Shown: positions 36,800-44,684 of the stretch, piece after piece
How the letters are laid out: every line of letters starts with the position of its first letter
Position numbering within the stretch: position 1 is the stretch's first letter
Assembly (NCBI RefSeq): GCF_009663465.1
Contig: NZ_QXHU01000003.1
Location: 244,831 to 292,819 of the forward strand
Reading direction: 5' to 3'
Length of the DNA: 47,989 nt
Origin: Riemerella anatipestifer
GTDB taxonomy: Bacteria > Bacteroidota > Bacteroidia > Flavobacteriales > Weeksellaceae
Program-made: the position numbers and the translations under genes
Notes under the pieces: generated by a model
What the model saw: only the letters and a program-made list of their open reading frames with translations
Told to the model about the DNA's origin: nothing
Database searches by the model: none

Positions 36800-37267
36800 A
36801 TGGCATATGTAACGAAAGAAGGCTTAGAGAAAATGAAAGCCGAACTAGAGCAGCTAGAAAGCGTAGAAAGACCAAAAATAACGCAACAAATAGCTGAAGC
36901 AAGAGATAAAGGCGACCTTTCTGAAAATGCTGAATACGATGCTGCGAAGGAAGCTCAAGGGCTTTTAGAAATGAAAATTTCTAAACTGAAAGATTTAATA
37001 GCTACTTCTAAAGTTATAGATGAAAGTCAACTAGATATTTCTAAAGTTTCTATATTGACGACCGTAAAGCTATTTAATAAAGCCACAAAAAAAGAGCAAG
37101 TATTCACACTGGTTCCAGATAACGAAAGTGATTTAAAATCAGGGAAAATCTCTGTAAACACACCTATCGCTAAAGGTTTATTAGGTAAAAAAGTGGGCGA
37201 AACAGCAGAAATCACCTTACCTAATGGCAACCAGCTGACGTTTGAAGTGTTAGACATTTCTCTATAA
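36800..37267 (+). CDS. greA: Transcription elongation factor GreA
   Basis: A 155-residue protein that rescues stalled RNA polymerase by stimulating transcript cleavage. The N-terminal coiled coil ends in the acidic tip 'ARDKGDLSENAEYDAAKEAQG', and the C-terminal FKBP-like domain holds 'ISVNTPIAKGLLGKKVGETAEITLPNG'. It is the first gene of a greA-HIT-clpX run, with 18 bases to the next gene. Confidence 0.95.
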   Translation: MAYVTKEGLEKMKAELEQLESVERPKITQQIAEARDKGDLSENAEYDAAKEAQGLLEMKISKLKDLIATSKVIDESQLDISKVSILTTVKLFNKATKKEQVFTLVPDNESDLKSGKISVNTPIAKGLLGKKVGETAEITLPNGNQLTFEVLDISL

Positions 37268-37285
37268 TTTTAAAATTTAATAGTT

Positions 37286-37672
37286 ATGGCTTCTATTTTC
37301 ACCAAAATCATCAACGGAGAAATCCCTGCGTATAAAATAGCAGAGGACGAAAACCATTTAGCCTTTCTAGATGCAATGCCTTTAGCTGAAGGACACACTT
37401 TGGTAATTCCTAAAAAGGAAGTTGACCTTATTTTTGATTTAGACACAGAAGAGTTTAAAAATCTTTGGGCATTTGCACAACAAGTAGCCAAAAAAATTGA
37501 GAAAAATATTCCTTGTGAAAGAGTGAGTATAGCTGTTATTGGGCTAGAAGTACCACACGCTCATATTCACCTAGTACCTATCAACAAGATAGAAGACCTT
37601 AATTTTAAGAAAGAGAGAGTAAAATTTTCGGCAGAAGATTTCAAAGAAACACAGCAAAAAATTTTAAAATAA
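37286..37672 (+). CDS. HIT family protein (histidine triad nucleotide hydrolase)
   Basis: A 128-residue HIT protein. It opens with 'SIFTKIINGEIPAYKIAEDENHLAFLD' and has the triad 'VPHAHIHLVPI' (H-x-H-x-H) near residue 90, which hydrolyses nucleotide phosphoramidates or similar. It lies between greA and clpX in the same direction. Confidence 0.93.
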   Translation: MASIFTKIINGEIPAYKIAEDENHLAFLDAMPLAEGHTLVIPKKEVDLIFDLDTEEFKNLWAFAQQVAKKIEKNIPCERVSIAVIGLEVPHAHIHLVPINKIEDLNFKKERVKFSAEDFKETQQKILK

Positions 37673-37708
37673 ATTACCACTCATTACCTACTCATTCAAC
37701 ACTAAAAT

Positions 37709-38878
37709 ATGAATAATAACCAGTGTTCTTTTTGCGGAAGACATCGTAAAGAAGTTCAAATGTTAGTTTCGGGACAAAACGGACTTATCTGCGAACATTG
37801 TATAGAACAAGCTCACGCATTTGTTAAAGACAATATTCAGAAAGAAGAATTTTCTCCTATAAGTACCCTCTCCGAACTAAAGAAACCTAGAGAAATTAAA
37901 AAAACTCTAGACGAGTATGTTATTGGACAAGACCAAGCTAAAAAGCAACTTTCCATCGCAGTCTATAACCATTATAAAAGACTTCTTCACTCTTCAACAA
38001 AAAAAGACAATGATGTTGAGATAGAAAAATCTAACATCATTATGATAGGTGAAACAGGCACAGGAAAAACCCTTTTAGCAAAAACCATTGCAAGAGAACT
38101 TAATGTCCCTTTTTGTATTGTAGACGCTACTATACTTACCGAAGCTGGTTATGTAGGCGAAGATGTAGAGAGTATTTTATCTAGACTTCTTATGGTCGCT
38201 GATTACGATGTAGAGAAAGCCGAAAAAGGCATTGTATTTATAGATGAAATAGATAAAATAGCGAGAAAATCAGACAATCCGAGCATCACAAGAGATGTAT
38301 CAGGAGAAGGCGTACAGCAAGGATTATTAAAGTTATTGGAAGGCAGTATTGTAAATGTACCACCCCAAGGAGGCAGAAAACACCCTGACCAAAAATACAT
38401 ACAAGTAAACACACAAAACATTCTATTCATTGCTGGAGGGGCTTTTGATGGCATAAAAGAAATCATCGAAAGAAGGCTAAACAAACAAGCCATAGGATTT
38501 AGTAAAGAAAAACTAGACTCCGAAAAAGATTTGGCACAGATATTGCCGCAAGTGAACGCGACAGATTTGAGAAAGTTTGGATTAATTCCAGAACTTTTAG
38601 GTAGATTCCCTGTGATTACTTATCTAGACCAGCTAACCAAAGAAACTATGGTAAGAATAATGAAAGAGCCTAAAAACTCTATCGTTAATCAATTCAAAGC
38701 TCTTTTCAAAATGGACGGTATAGATTTAGAATTTACAGACGAGATTTTAGAAAAAATTGTAGACGAAACTTTCGAGAAAGGACTAGGTGCAAGAGGTCTA
38801 AGAGGTACTACGGAAAAAATTTTAGAAGACTATATGTTTGATATAGATTCTATTGATAACAAAATATTATTACAATAA
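37709..38878 (+). CDS. clpX: ATP-dependent Clp protease ATP-binding subunit ClpX
   Basis: A 389-residue AAA+ unfoldase that feeds ClpP. The N-terminal zinc-binding domain is 'CSFCGRHRKEVQML...GLICEHCIEQA' with four Cys. The P-loop reads GETGTGKT (other groups have GPTGSGKT), Walker B is 'VFIDEIDK', the pore loop 'GYVGED', the RKH loop 'GGRKHP' and the ClpP-binding loop 'QAIGFSKE'. The C-terminal small domain has 'GARGLRGTTEKILEDYMF'. It is the last gene of the greA run; a strong promoter of the next gene follows. Confidence 0.95.
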   Translation: MNNNQCSFCGRHRKEVQMLVSGQNGLICEHCIEQAHAFVKDNIQKEEFSPISTLSELKKPREIKKTLDEYVIGQDQAKKQLSIAVYNHYKRLLHSSTKKDNDVEIEKSNIIMIGETGTGKTLLAKTIARELNVPFCIVDATILTEAGYVGEDVESILSRLLMVADYDVEKAEKGIVFIDEIDKIARKSDNPSITRDVSGEGVQQGLLKLLEGSIVNVPPQGGRKHPDQKYIQVNTQNILFIAGGAFDGIKEIIERRLNKQAIGFSKEKLDSEKDLAQILPQVNATDLRKFGLIPELLGRFPVITYLDQLTKETMVRIMKEPKNSIVNQFKALFKMDGIDLEFTDEILEKIVDETFEKGLGARGLRGTTEKILEDYMFDIDSIDNKILLQ

Positions 38879-38881
38879 ACA

Positions 38882-38911
38882 TTGATTGTAAATAATATTT
38901 TTATATCTTTG
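38882..38911 (+). promoter_or_regulatory. Promoter of the T9SS surface protein gene
   Basis: TTG at 38882 and TATCTTTG at 38904-38911, 19 bases apart: a full match to the Bacteroidota consensus. The ATG is at 38947. Confidence 0.7.
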
Positions 38912-38946
38912 TCCAGTTATATTATGTAATATAATCAAATTCATAT

Positions 38947-39660
38947 ATGAAAAAAAGTATATTTTCTATAGGTTTGTTGACGCTTGGGGTAATATCCATA
39001 AAGTCTCAGACATTAGCCTATGTAGGTAAAACGGCGGAGGTTTATGTAAAACCTGGTACACTAGTATACAGTGGAGGTACGGTAGAAGTTAAAGATACAG
39101 GAGTGATAGAAAACCAAGGTAATATAATGATAGATAATGGAGGGTTTTCTACAGAGAATTCAAGTGGTTCAGGAGTAAAGCTTAAATTAGATAGCTCATC
39201 TTCTTATGGACAGCTATGGATAAATAATACCGACCAATCGCAAATTACCGGAAGCCTTACAAAGGAATGTATGGCAACAAATGAAGGAGCTTATCAGCAC
39301 ATCGCATTACCTTTTAACAATAAAGAATTTAGTACACTAAGTGCTGAGTTAGGTAAAACCTTTACAGAAGCTAGAGGAAGTCTTGATGAGATTTTAGTAT
39401 CAAGAAACTCTATGGTGAGGGCAGATGTTGTTAAACTAGCTCAAAAGACTAATGATGTAGCCTCATTATCAGGAAATCATAAGACAGCATACTACTCTTT
39501 GGGCAATAAAGGTAACTCTGTAGATTATACTCAAAAGAAGGGTATAATGGGAGTTCCTTTCTCTAGTGGTGGGGTTAATGTAACTTTGAGTGGAGCTGGA
39601 GCGACTGTAGACTTTGGAGCTAACGGGAGTCGCCGAAATTATTGGGGGGGAAAAATATAA
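38947..39660 (+). CDS. T9SS surface protein, 5' part, frame broken at a G7 tract
   Basis: Signal peptide (KKSIFSIGLLTLGVISIKSQ) and then a beta-rich N-terminal region ('VYVKPGTLVYSGGTVEVKDTGVIENQGNIMIDNGG'). The frame ends at 39660 just after seven Gs (39644-39650), with codons TGG GGG GGA AAA ATA TAA. The next frame continues the protein seamlessly: with six Gs the product would read '..SRRNYWGEKYNSYVRDAF..' through to a T9SS C-terminal signal. So this is the start of one protein of about 640 residues, cut off in the present sequence. Confidence 0.85.
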   Translation: MKKSIFSIGLLTLGVISIKSQTLAYVGKTAEVYVKPGTLVYSGGTVEVKDTGVIENQGNIMIDNGGFSTENSSGSGVKLKLDSSSSYGQLWINNTDQSQITGSLTKECMATNEGAYQHIALPFNNKEFSTLSAELGKTFTEARGSLDEILVSRNSMVRADVVKLAQKTNDVASLSGNHKTAYYSLGNKGNSVDYTQKKGIMGVPFSSGGVNVTLSGAGATVDFGANGSRRNYWGGKI

Positions 39661-40876
39661 TTCCTATGTTAGAGATGCCTTTGCTGCTACAGATGGTAAG
39701 GACTGGACTGAAGCTAATGGTTATGGTAAAAACTTATACCAGTTAGGAAATCCATTCTTAACCAATTTGGATTTAACTAAAATACCAGATGAAGCAAAAG
39801 CTAAGATAAGAGGTATTAGAATAGAGCTTGCAGGAACAACCTATGACACTACAAATGGTACTAAATACGGCACTTACAAGTATATAAACTTCATTGATGC
39901 AACAGGAACTCCAATTGGGGTTGGGGATATATCGGATGGTATCATTAGACCTATGCACACTTTTTTGATAAAAACACGTGATAATAGTGGGGTTAACATA
40001 GACTTTGCTTCTCTAAGAACTTTTAGTAATACTCCTAGCAATCAGCATATTCAGGTATGGACTTTCAGTACACCTAAGACTGGATTAAAGACACTCTCAT
40101 CTTCCAATACTACTTTATCATCATCATCATCTATAAAACAGCTAGGGCTTATAGCTTTGGATGAAAATAGAAATGAAATAGGGAGAACCTACTATGTGGT
40201 CTATCCAGGAGCAATTACTGGGAAGCCTAGTGGGCAGGCTACAACTCAAGCCCAAGCCACAAGAAATGATGTGATAGGAACTTTTGAAGAGAAAGCAGAT
40301 GGTGGTTATGACGCCGAAGCTGCAAAGTCTTATTGGTTATACATCAATGATGCGAATGAAAACGATTTCAAAGGAAAGAACATATTATTGATGAAGAATA
40401 GTGCAGATGTAAAATTCTTAAAATTTGAAATAAGAGAAAATACAAACTTGTTGAATGAAGGAGAATCTAAGTTGCTCAGTGGAGAGAGTTTCTATATAGA
40501 GTCTATGTCAGGGGGAGATTTGGTAAAAGCTACCCACGGAGAAGTTATCCCTGCAACCGAAAACTATTACAATCTATATTATGGTTTGCCTGAAAATAGA
40601 ACATTAGAAACAATAGAAGTAAGTAGACCAGCAGATTGTGCCATCGTATATGATGAGGCTATAAAATCTTATAAACTAATTTTTGATTCTACTTGGGGTT
40701 CTGCAAATATCAAGGTATTTGATATATCAGGGAAACTTATAGGTTCCGATAATGGGGTTTCTACCTCTCAGCCTTACAGTATTTATTTGCCAACAGGAGT
40801 TCAGAGTACTTATGTTGTTGTAGCTCAATCAGAAAAGGGTGAAGTATTCTCTCAAAAGATAGTAACTAAAAATTAA
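39614..40876 (+). CDS. T9SS surface protein, 3' part with type A sorting domain
   Basis: The open frame runs from 39614 to 40876 but has no good start of its own (only TTG), and it continues the upstream frame across the G7 tract. It carries a domain beginning 'YVRDAFAATDGKDWTEANGYGKNLYQLGNPFLTNLDLTKI', seen in flavobacterial surface proteins. It ends with a type IX secretion (Por) C-terminal domain: 'ENRTLETIEVSRP', 'NIKVFDISGKLIGSDNG', 'PYSIYLPTGVQSTYVVVAQSEKGEVFSQKIVTKN'. The intact product would be exported and fixed to the surface. Confidence 0.83.
   Translation: MELTGVAEIIGGEKYNSYVRDAFAATDGKDWTEANGYGKNLYQLGNPFLTNLDLTKIPDEAKAKIRGIRIELAGTTYDTTNGTKYGTYKYINFIDATGTPIGVGDISDGIIRPMHTFLIKTRDNSGVNIDFASLRTFSNTPSNQHIQVWTFSTPKTGLKTLSSSNTTLSSSSSIKQLGLIALDENRNEIGRTYYVVYPGAITGKPSGQATTQAQATRNDVIGTFEEKADGGYDAEAAKSYWLYINDANENDFKGKNILLMKNSADVKFLKFEIRENTNLLNEGESKLLSGESFYIESMSGGDLVKATHGEVIPATENYYNLYYGLPENRTLETIEVSRPADCAIVYDEAIKSYKLIFDSTWGSANIKVFDISGKLIGSDNGVSTSQPYSIYLPTGVQSTYVVVAQSEKGEVFSQKIVTKN
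39644..39650. repeat. G7 homopolymer at the frame junction
   Basis: Seven Gs between ATT and AAAAA. Losing one G, or gaining two, joins the two frames. In an AT-rich genome such a tract in a surface gene is a classic slipped-strand switch, although a sequencing error gives the same picture. Confidence 0.85.
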
Positions 40877-40880
40877 ACTT

Positions 40881-41132
40881 ATGGCAAAATTAAAATATAC
40901 AATATTATTATTTTTGGTCGTTTTATTATCTCCCTCTATATCAGCTCAAAATAATGGTGGTGGTTCGCCTCCTCCGACACCACCAGGTTCTGGAGGCGGA
41001 GTAGGGTTTGATGTTGGAGCTCCTCCGAAGAATCCAATAGACCTATACTCTACAGAGTTTATCTTATTAGCGATAGTCCTCATATTGGTAACTTCTTATT
41101 ACTTAAGAAAAAGACAATTAAAAAGTTTATAA
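40881..41132 (+). CDS. Small secreted protein with proline/glycine-rich linker and C-terminal anchor
   Basis: An 83-residue protein. A signal peptide (KLKYTILLFLVVLLSPSISAQ) is followed by a linker of Gly/Pro (GGGSPPPTPPGSGGG). Then come 'PPKNPIDLYSTEFILLAIVLILVTSYYLRKRQLKSL': a P-I-D-x-Y motif, one hydrophobic helix and a basic tail. It starts 4 bases after the T9SS surface gene and is surely co-transcribed. Similar tiny proteins with PxDxY plus helix follow T9SS-type genes in Flavobacteriia. Role unknown. Confidence 0.8.
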   Translation: MAKLKYTILLFLVVLLSPSISAQNNGGGSPPPTPPGSGGGVGFDVGAPPKNPIDLYSTEFILLAIVLILVTSYYLRKRQLKSL

Positions 41133-41137
41133 TATCT

Positions 41138-41168
41138 AAAAACTCATAGAAAAGTCTATGAGTTTTTT
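41138..41168 (+). terminator. Terminator after the small protein
   Basis: Stem AAAAACTCATAGA / TCTATGAGTTTTT with loop AAAG and a T run. It covers the ATG at 41158, so that is not the start of the next gene. Confidence 0.88.
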
Positions 41169-41181
41169 TATTTTTGTTCCT

Positions 41182-42459
41182 ATGAAAAAAACAATTTTAT
41201 TAGGAGGTGTATTTCTGTATGGGATAACCTCTGCACAATTTAAAGTAAATATAGAAGCACCTGATACTTTCAGTAATCAAGAGGTTATTTTATATACCCT
41301 CAATGGTTCAAAAGATTATATAGCAGGAAAGGCTAAGAAATCTAATGGCAAATGGAGCTATACTATTCCCAACAGCTATATTGGAATGATGCGTGCCTAC
41401 TTCCCTGAGAATAGTAAATCATTTAGTTTTATTTCTGAAAACAAAGATGTAAGTGTAAAATTAGACACCGATAACAGCACCATCAACAAAATCAATTTCT
41501 TAGATGAAGCCAATAGTACAATGCAATATCTCATCAAAGAAAAACAAAAAAAAGAAAGAGTATTGCCTGTATTAGTACAAATTAGGGACATTTACAACGA
41601 TAACTCTCCATTTAATGAGGCTCTAAAGTTAGAAATAAAAAAGCTAGAACAAAATGATATTAAAGACTATTCTAATCACCCTTTTATAAGCTACTACTGG
41701 GATAATGTGAAGTACACCAATCGTGAAATCCCTAAAACTACTGATGATTATATCAACTTCTTAGCTAATACGGGAGAGTTGTTAGAAACCTCCTCTTTAC
41801 TAAAATCTACACTAATTAACTTTATTTCTTCGGTCCCTAGAAATCAAGTTATTTCTCATACAGATGCCCTGTTAGATAAGGTAAATATTGAATCTCCTAG
41901 AGGACAAACTATTTTATCTGAACTGTTAAATATATTTGATGCCTATGGTCTAGACGCTGAAAAGGATAAATATTACCAACAAGCCTCTAATTTAAAATGC
42001 TCTATAAACAAAAATTTAGAAGGCAGACTAGAGGCAATGAAAAGCACTATGGTTGGGAGTAGCTTTAAAGATTATACCTTCTCCAAAAGTGTAATAAATA
42101 CTAAATCAAAGAAGCTAAGTGATATTAAATCAAACAAAAAACTCATCTTGTTTTGGTCTTCAGAGTGTCCTCACTGCGTTTCAGAATTGCCTTTAATTTT
42201 AGAAAATTATAACAAATTAAAAAGTAATAATATAGAAGTTATAGGTCTATCATTAGATACCAATGCAGAGTCTTACCAAGAAACTGTAAAAAACCTCCCG
42301 TGGATTAACGACTCTGAACTAAAAGGTTGGAACTCTAGCTATACAGAGACTTACAATATCAATGCGACACCGTCTTATTTCCTATTAGACAGTAATAATA
42401 AAATATTGAGTAAACCGAGTAGTTTTGGTGCATTTTTACAAGAAAATAATTTAAAATAA
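41182..42459 (+). CDS. TlpA-family thioredoxin-like protein, exported
   Basis: The ATG at 41182 (MKKTILLGGVFLYGITSAQ..., a good signal peptide) is preferred; the upstream ATG at 41158 is inside a terminator. The N-terminal part ('VNIEAPDTFSNQEVILYTLNGSKDYIAGKA') resembles DUF4369-like domains. The last ~140 residues are a thioredoxin fold with active site 'LFWSSECPHCVSELPLI' (CPHC) and the cis-Pro loop 'NINATPSYFLLDSNNKIL'. It is probably a periplasmic thiol-disulfide enzyme. Length is about 425 residues. Confidence 0.87.
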   Translation: MKKTILLGGVFLYGITSAQFKVNIEAPDTFSNQEVILYTLNGSKDYIAGKAKKSNGKWSYTIPNSYIGMMRAYFPENSKSFSFISENKDVSVKLDTDNSTINKINFLDEANSTMQYLIKEKQKKERVLPVLVQIRDIYNDNSPFNEALKLEIKKLEQNDIKDYSNHPFISYYWDNVKYTNREIPKTTDDYINFLANTGELLETSSLLKSTLINFISSVPRNQVISHTDALLDKVNIESPRGQTILSELLNIFDAYGLDAEKDKYYQQASNLKCSINKNLEGRLEAMKSTMVGSSFKDYTFSKSVINTKSKKLSDIKSNKKLILFWSSECPHCVSELPLILENYNKLKSNNIEVIGLSLDTNAESYQETVKNLPWINDSELKGWNSSYTETYNINATPSYFLLDSNNKILSKPSSFGAFLQENNLK

Positions 42460-42461
42460 TT

Positions 42462-42491
42462 TTGTAGTTATTGTAATTATTTCTATATTTG
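42462..42491 (+). promoter_or_regulatory. Promoter of tRNA-Met
   Basis: TTG at 42462 and TATATTTG at 42484-42491, 19 bases apart, ending 12 bases before the tRNA. Confidence 0.75.
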
Positions 42492-42503
42492 CACCACTCT
42501 AAT

Positions 42504-42577
42504 GGCGAGGTAGCTCAGATGGTTAGAGCGCAGGATTCATAACCCTGAGGTCACGGGTTCAATTCCCGTCTTCGCTA
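42504..42577 (+). tRNA. tRNA-Met (anticodon CAT)
   Basis: A 74-nt cloverleaf. The acceptor is GGCGAGG/CTTCGCT, the anticodon stem CAGGA/CCCTG with loop TTCATAA, and the T-arm ACGGG-TTCAATT-CCCGT. It looks like an elongator (no GGG/CCC stem). It is the last host-type gene before the prophage-like segment. Confidence 0.95.
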
Positions 42578-42578
42578 C

Positions 42579-42608
42579 AAACCGCCCCTTAAACAGGGCG
42601 GTTTTTTA
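42579..42608 (+). terminator. Terminator after tRNA-Met
   Basis: Stem AAACCGCCC / GGGCGGTTT with an 8-base loop, then a T run. Confidence 0.92.
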
Positions 42609-42783
42609 TTTCCGCCCCCATAAATACCCCCATTTAATATAAAAGTGAAGATACAATAAGTACTCCTTCCCTATTAAAAGAACTTTATAAAATTTTAGTG
42701 CTTTTCAATCTAAATAACCTTAAATTTTAATTATGGCGAGTTCGCCGTAATTAGAAATAAATCTAGCTATAAGATATAGTATG

Positions 42784-42820
42784 AAAAACCGCGAGAATTT
42801 ACAAAGTTCTCGCGGTTTTG
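42784..42820 (-). terminator. Terminator of the HTH-ImmA/IrrE gene
   Basis: Stem AAAACCGCGAGAA / TTCTCGCGGTTTT, on the minus strand just after the stop of the ImmA/IrrE gene. The stretch 42609-42783 shows no gene; only a short unsupported frame. Confidence 0.85.
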
Positions 42821-42829
42821 ATTATTGCT

Positions 42830-43918
42830 TTAAATTATTTTATCAAAATTGAAATGCAGTTTTAGCTTTGTTTCTTTTTTGGGTAAAATAGTGCCAAATA
42901 TCTCATTAACGGTGTTCTCACTAAGACCTATATTTTCCCTAAATGAAAAAATGTCGGCATCTTGAGTTAGTTTAATCATTGTTTTAAGCAATTTTGGCTC
43001 GGATAAATCAAACTCATAAGGTTCTTTTTTTCTATACTTTGATAGCCAAAACATACATTTTTGATACCAATCGTCATTTATATTACCAATCTCCTTAGCT
43101 CTATATAGAATAGAGGCTGCAGACATTTTCCACTCTGACTTAAGACTGAATAATTTATCTACATTGAACCTTTTAAACACATCTTTTATTTCGATATATG
43201 GAGCAAGGAATGCAGCTGCGAACTGATTTGCCTCTCTTTCTATATCTCTACTTGGGTGTATGATATGGTCAAAGTGTAAAATTAAGTGTCCTAACTCATG
43301 AGCAATAGTAAAAACTTTTCTCGAGTTCGGAATTTTATTATTTATCATAATAACAGGAACTCCTGATACATAGGTGCTAACCCCATCAAATTTGTTGTTG
43401 CTTTCTGATATAAAATCAAAGTCAAAAAAATGTATGATAACTCCGTTAGCTTCTAGTAATTTTATAATATCATTTATAGGACCCCTTAAATGTCCCATTG
43501 ATAACCTTGTTTGTTCGGCAATGTATTCAAAATTAAAATTAAAATCCTCTGCATCTATTGCTTTTATCCTATTTTGAGGAAACTCTACCTCCTCAAGAAG
43601 TTCCTCTATCACTCTCGCAACAATAGCTAGTCTAGCTTCAAATTTAGAAACCATAGTCTTACTTACTGATACTAACTTTCTATAAAAAAGCTGTTGTGCA
43701 GGTGTGTAAATCTTTTTTGTAAAAAAAACGCTCAAAAAATCATTTTCTAAATTTTTAATTTGTTGTAAAAATTTTTCGTCAATTAGCTTTTCTCCGTTTT
43801 CAAATTGGCTTAGTTTAGATTGTGTTGTGTTTAATTTTTTAGCAAAAGCTGTTTGACTCAATCCATAGTAAAATCTTGTTAATTTTAGTGTTTCTGTGTT
43901 AAATTTTGATTGTGTCAT
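42830..43918 (-). CDS. XRE HTH plus ImmA/IrrE metallopeptidase, candidate toxin/regulator of a two-gene module
   Basis: A 362-residue protein. Residues ~8-60 are an HTH_XRE domain ('LTRFYYGLSQTAFAKKLNTTQSKLSQFENGEKLI'). A linker with 'PQNRIKAIDAEDFNFNFEYIAEQTRLSMG' leads to an ImmA/IrrE (M78) domain with the zinc motif HELGHLILHF (about residue 208). Further down is 'EREANQFAAAFLAP'. Members act in phage and ICE control by cutting a repressor, or as toxins in toxin-antitoxin pairs. It follows the 221-residue unknown gene, with an inverted repeat between. Its function as a defence toxin is inference. Confidence 0.9.
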   Translation of the reverse strand: MTQSKFNTETLKLTRFYYGLSQTAFAKKLNTTQSKLSQFENGEKLIDEKFLQQIKNLENDFLSVFFTKKIYTPAQQLFYRKLVSVSKTMVSKFEARLAIVARVIEELLEEVEFPQNRIKAIDAEDFNFNFEYIAEQTRLSMGHLRGPINDIIKLLEANGVIIHFFDFDFISESNNKFDGVSTYVSGVPVIMINNKIPNSRKVFTIAHELGHLILHFDHIIHPSRDIEREANQFAAAFLAPYIEIKDVFKRFNVDKLFSLKSEWKMSAASILYRAKEIGNINDDWYQKCMFWLSKYRKKEPYEFDLSEPKLLKTMIKLTQDADIFSFRENIGLSENTVNEIFGTILPKKETKLKLHFNFDKII

Positions 43919-43946
43919 AATAGCAACTAATGGTTTAAATAAAAAA

Positions 43947-43965
43947 ACAATTACGGAGCGAGGAA
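43947..43965. repeat. Left copy of a 19-bp inverted repeat
   Basis: CAATTACGGAGCGAGGAA plus one flanking base, in the promoter region of the HTH-ImmA/IrrE gene. It is the exact reverse complement of 44666-44684 on the other side of the 221-residue gene. Confidence 0.9.
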
Positions 43966-43974
43966 GGTTAAATA

Positions 43975-44640
43975 TTACTCTCCAATTATATGAAGAGCTT
44001 CTTTTTTAATTTTAGTTTTTAACTGTACTGCACTTATGTCTTCTGTTTCTTTACTAAACATTTCTGACAAGTCTAAGTTAAATACTGGTTTGTAATTGAA
44101 ATATCTCAAGCATTTTATATTTAAAGCACCATTACTTGGTTGATGGTAACCTATGTAATATAACGGAGGTGTACGATGTATGCCAATCTTGGCTAATTCA
44201 TCTAATATTCTCTTATTCAGGGATACTCCTCCAACCTTCATAACATTATTATGTCTCCCTGTTAGCATATTAGACACCATATCGTTATTATTGATAGCTT
44301 TAAAACACATTAAAAATTTTCTATCCACAAGAAAATAAATCATACTATGTGAACAGAAAAGTTTTACCCTGCTTGACAACTTCACATTTTTGTTAATTTC
44401 TTTAAGAAACGCTGCAACTATTTTTGTGTTATAAGTGTTAGCTTCATGCCTTTTACTCATAAACTCATACTCATTTTTTGAGATGTAGTTTTTTGCGTTC
44501 TTATAACCTTCTATAACGCTTTGATGCACTATATTTAATACATCTTTTAAATTTTTGTCGGACATATAGTTGTCCACTTCCTGAAATTTTACTACATTTG
44601 TAATAAAATTTACGGATTCGCGAGTATTTAAATTTTCCAT
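43975..44640 (-). CDS. Unknown protein, candidate partner (antitoxin-like) of HTH-ImmA/IrrE
   Basis: A 221-residue soluble protein of unknown family, with no signal or membrane segment. It begins with a helical part ('LKDVLNIVHQSVIEGYKNAKNYISKN'), then a central 'VKLFCSHSMIYFLVDRKFLMCFKAINNNDM' and 'GIHRTPPLYYIGYHQPSNGALNIKCLRYF'. It lies directly upstream of the HTH-ImmA/IrrE gene in the same direction, flanked by inverted repeats. Small proteins of this size beside HTH-M78 proteins occur in toxin-antitoxin pairs such as RosmerTA; I remember this only in outline and cannot verify homology. Confidence 0.75.
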   Translation of the reverse strand: MENLNTRESVNFITNVVKFQEVDNYMSDKNLKDVLNIVHQSVIEGYKNAKNYISKNEYEFMSKRHEANTYNTKIVAAFLKEINKNVKLSSRVKLFCSHSMIYFLVDRKFLMCFKAINNNDMVSNMLTGRHNNVMKVGGVSLNKRILDELAKIGIHRTPPLYYIGYHQPSNGALNIKCLRYFNYKPVFNLDLSEMFSKETEDISAVQLKTKIKKEALHIIGE

Positions 44641-44665
44641 ATTATTTTATATATTTTAAATATTT

Positions 44666-44684
44666 TTCCTCGCTCCGTAATTGT
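44666..44684. repeat. Right copy of the 19-bp inverted repeat
   Basis: TTCCTCGCTCCGTAATTG plus one base, 26 bases upstream of the 221-residue gene's ATG. It is a possible operator, with the copy at 43947-43965. Confidence 0.9.

Noticed and set aside
38947-40876. G7 frameshift as two separate real genes
   Set aside because: The second frame has no proper start and both halves together make one typical T9SS protein, so a single split gene is the better reading.
42609-42720. Short minus frame ending KWGYLWGRK near tRNA-Met, considered as an integrase remnant
   Set aside because: Only about 32 residues between stops and no integrase motif.
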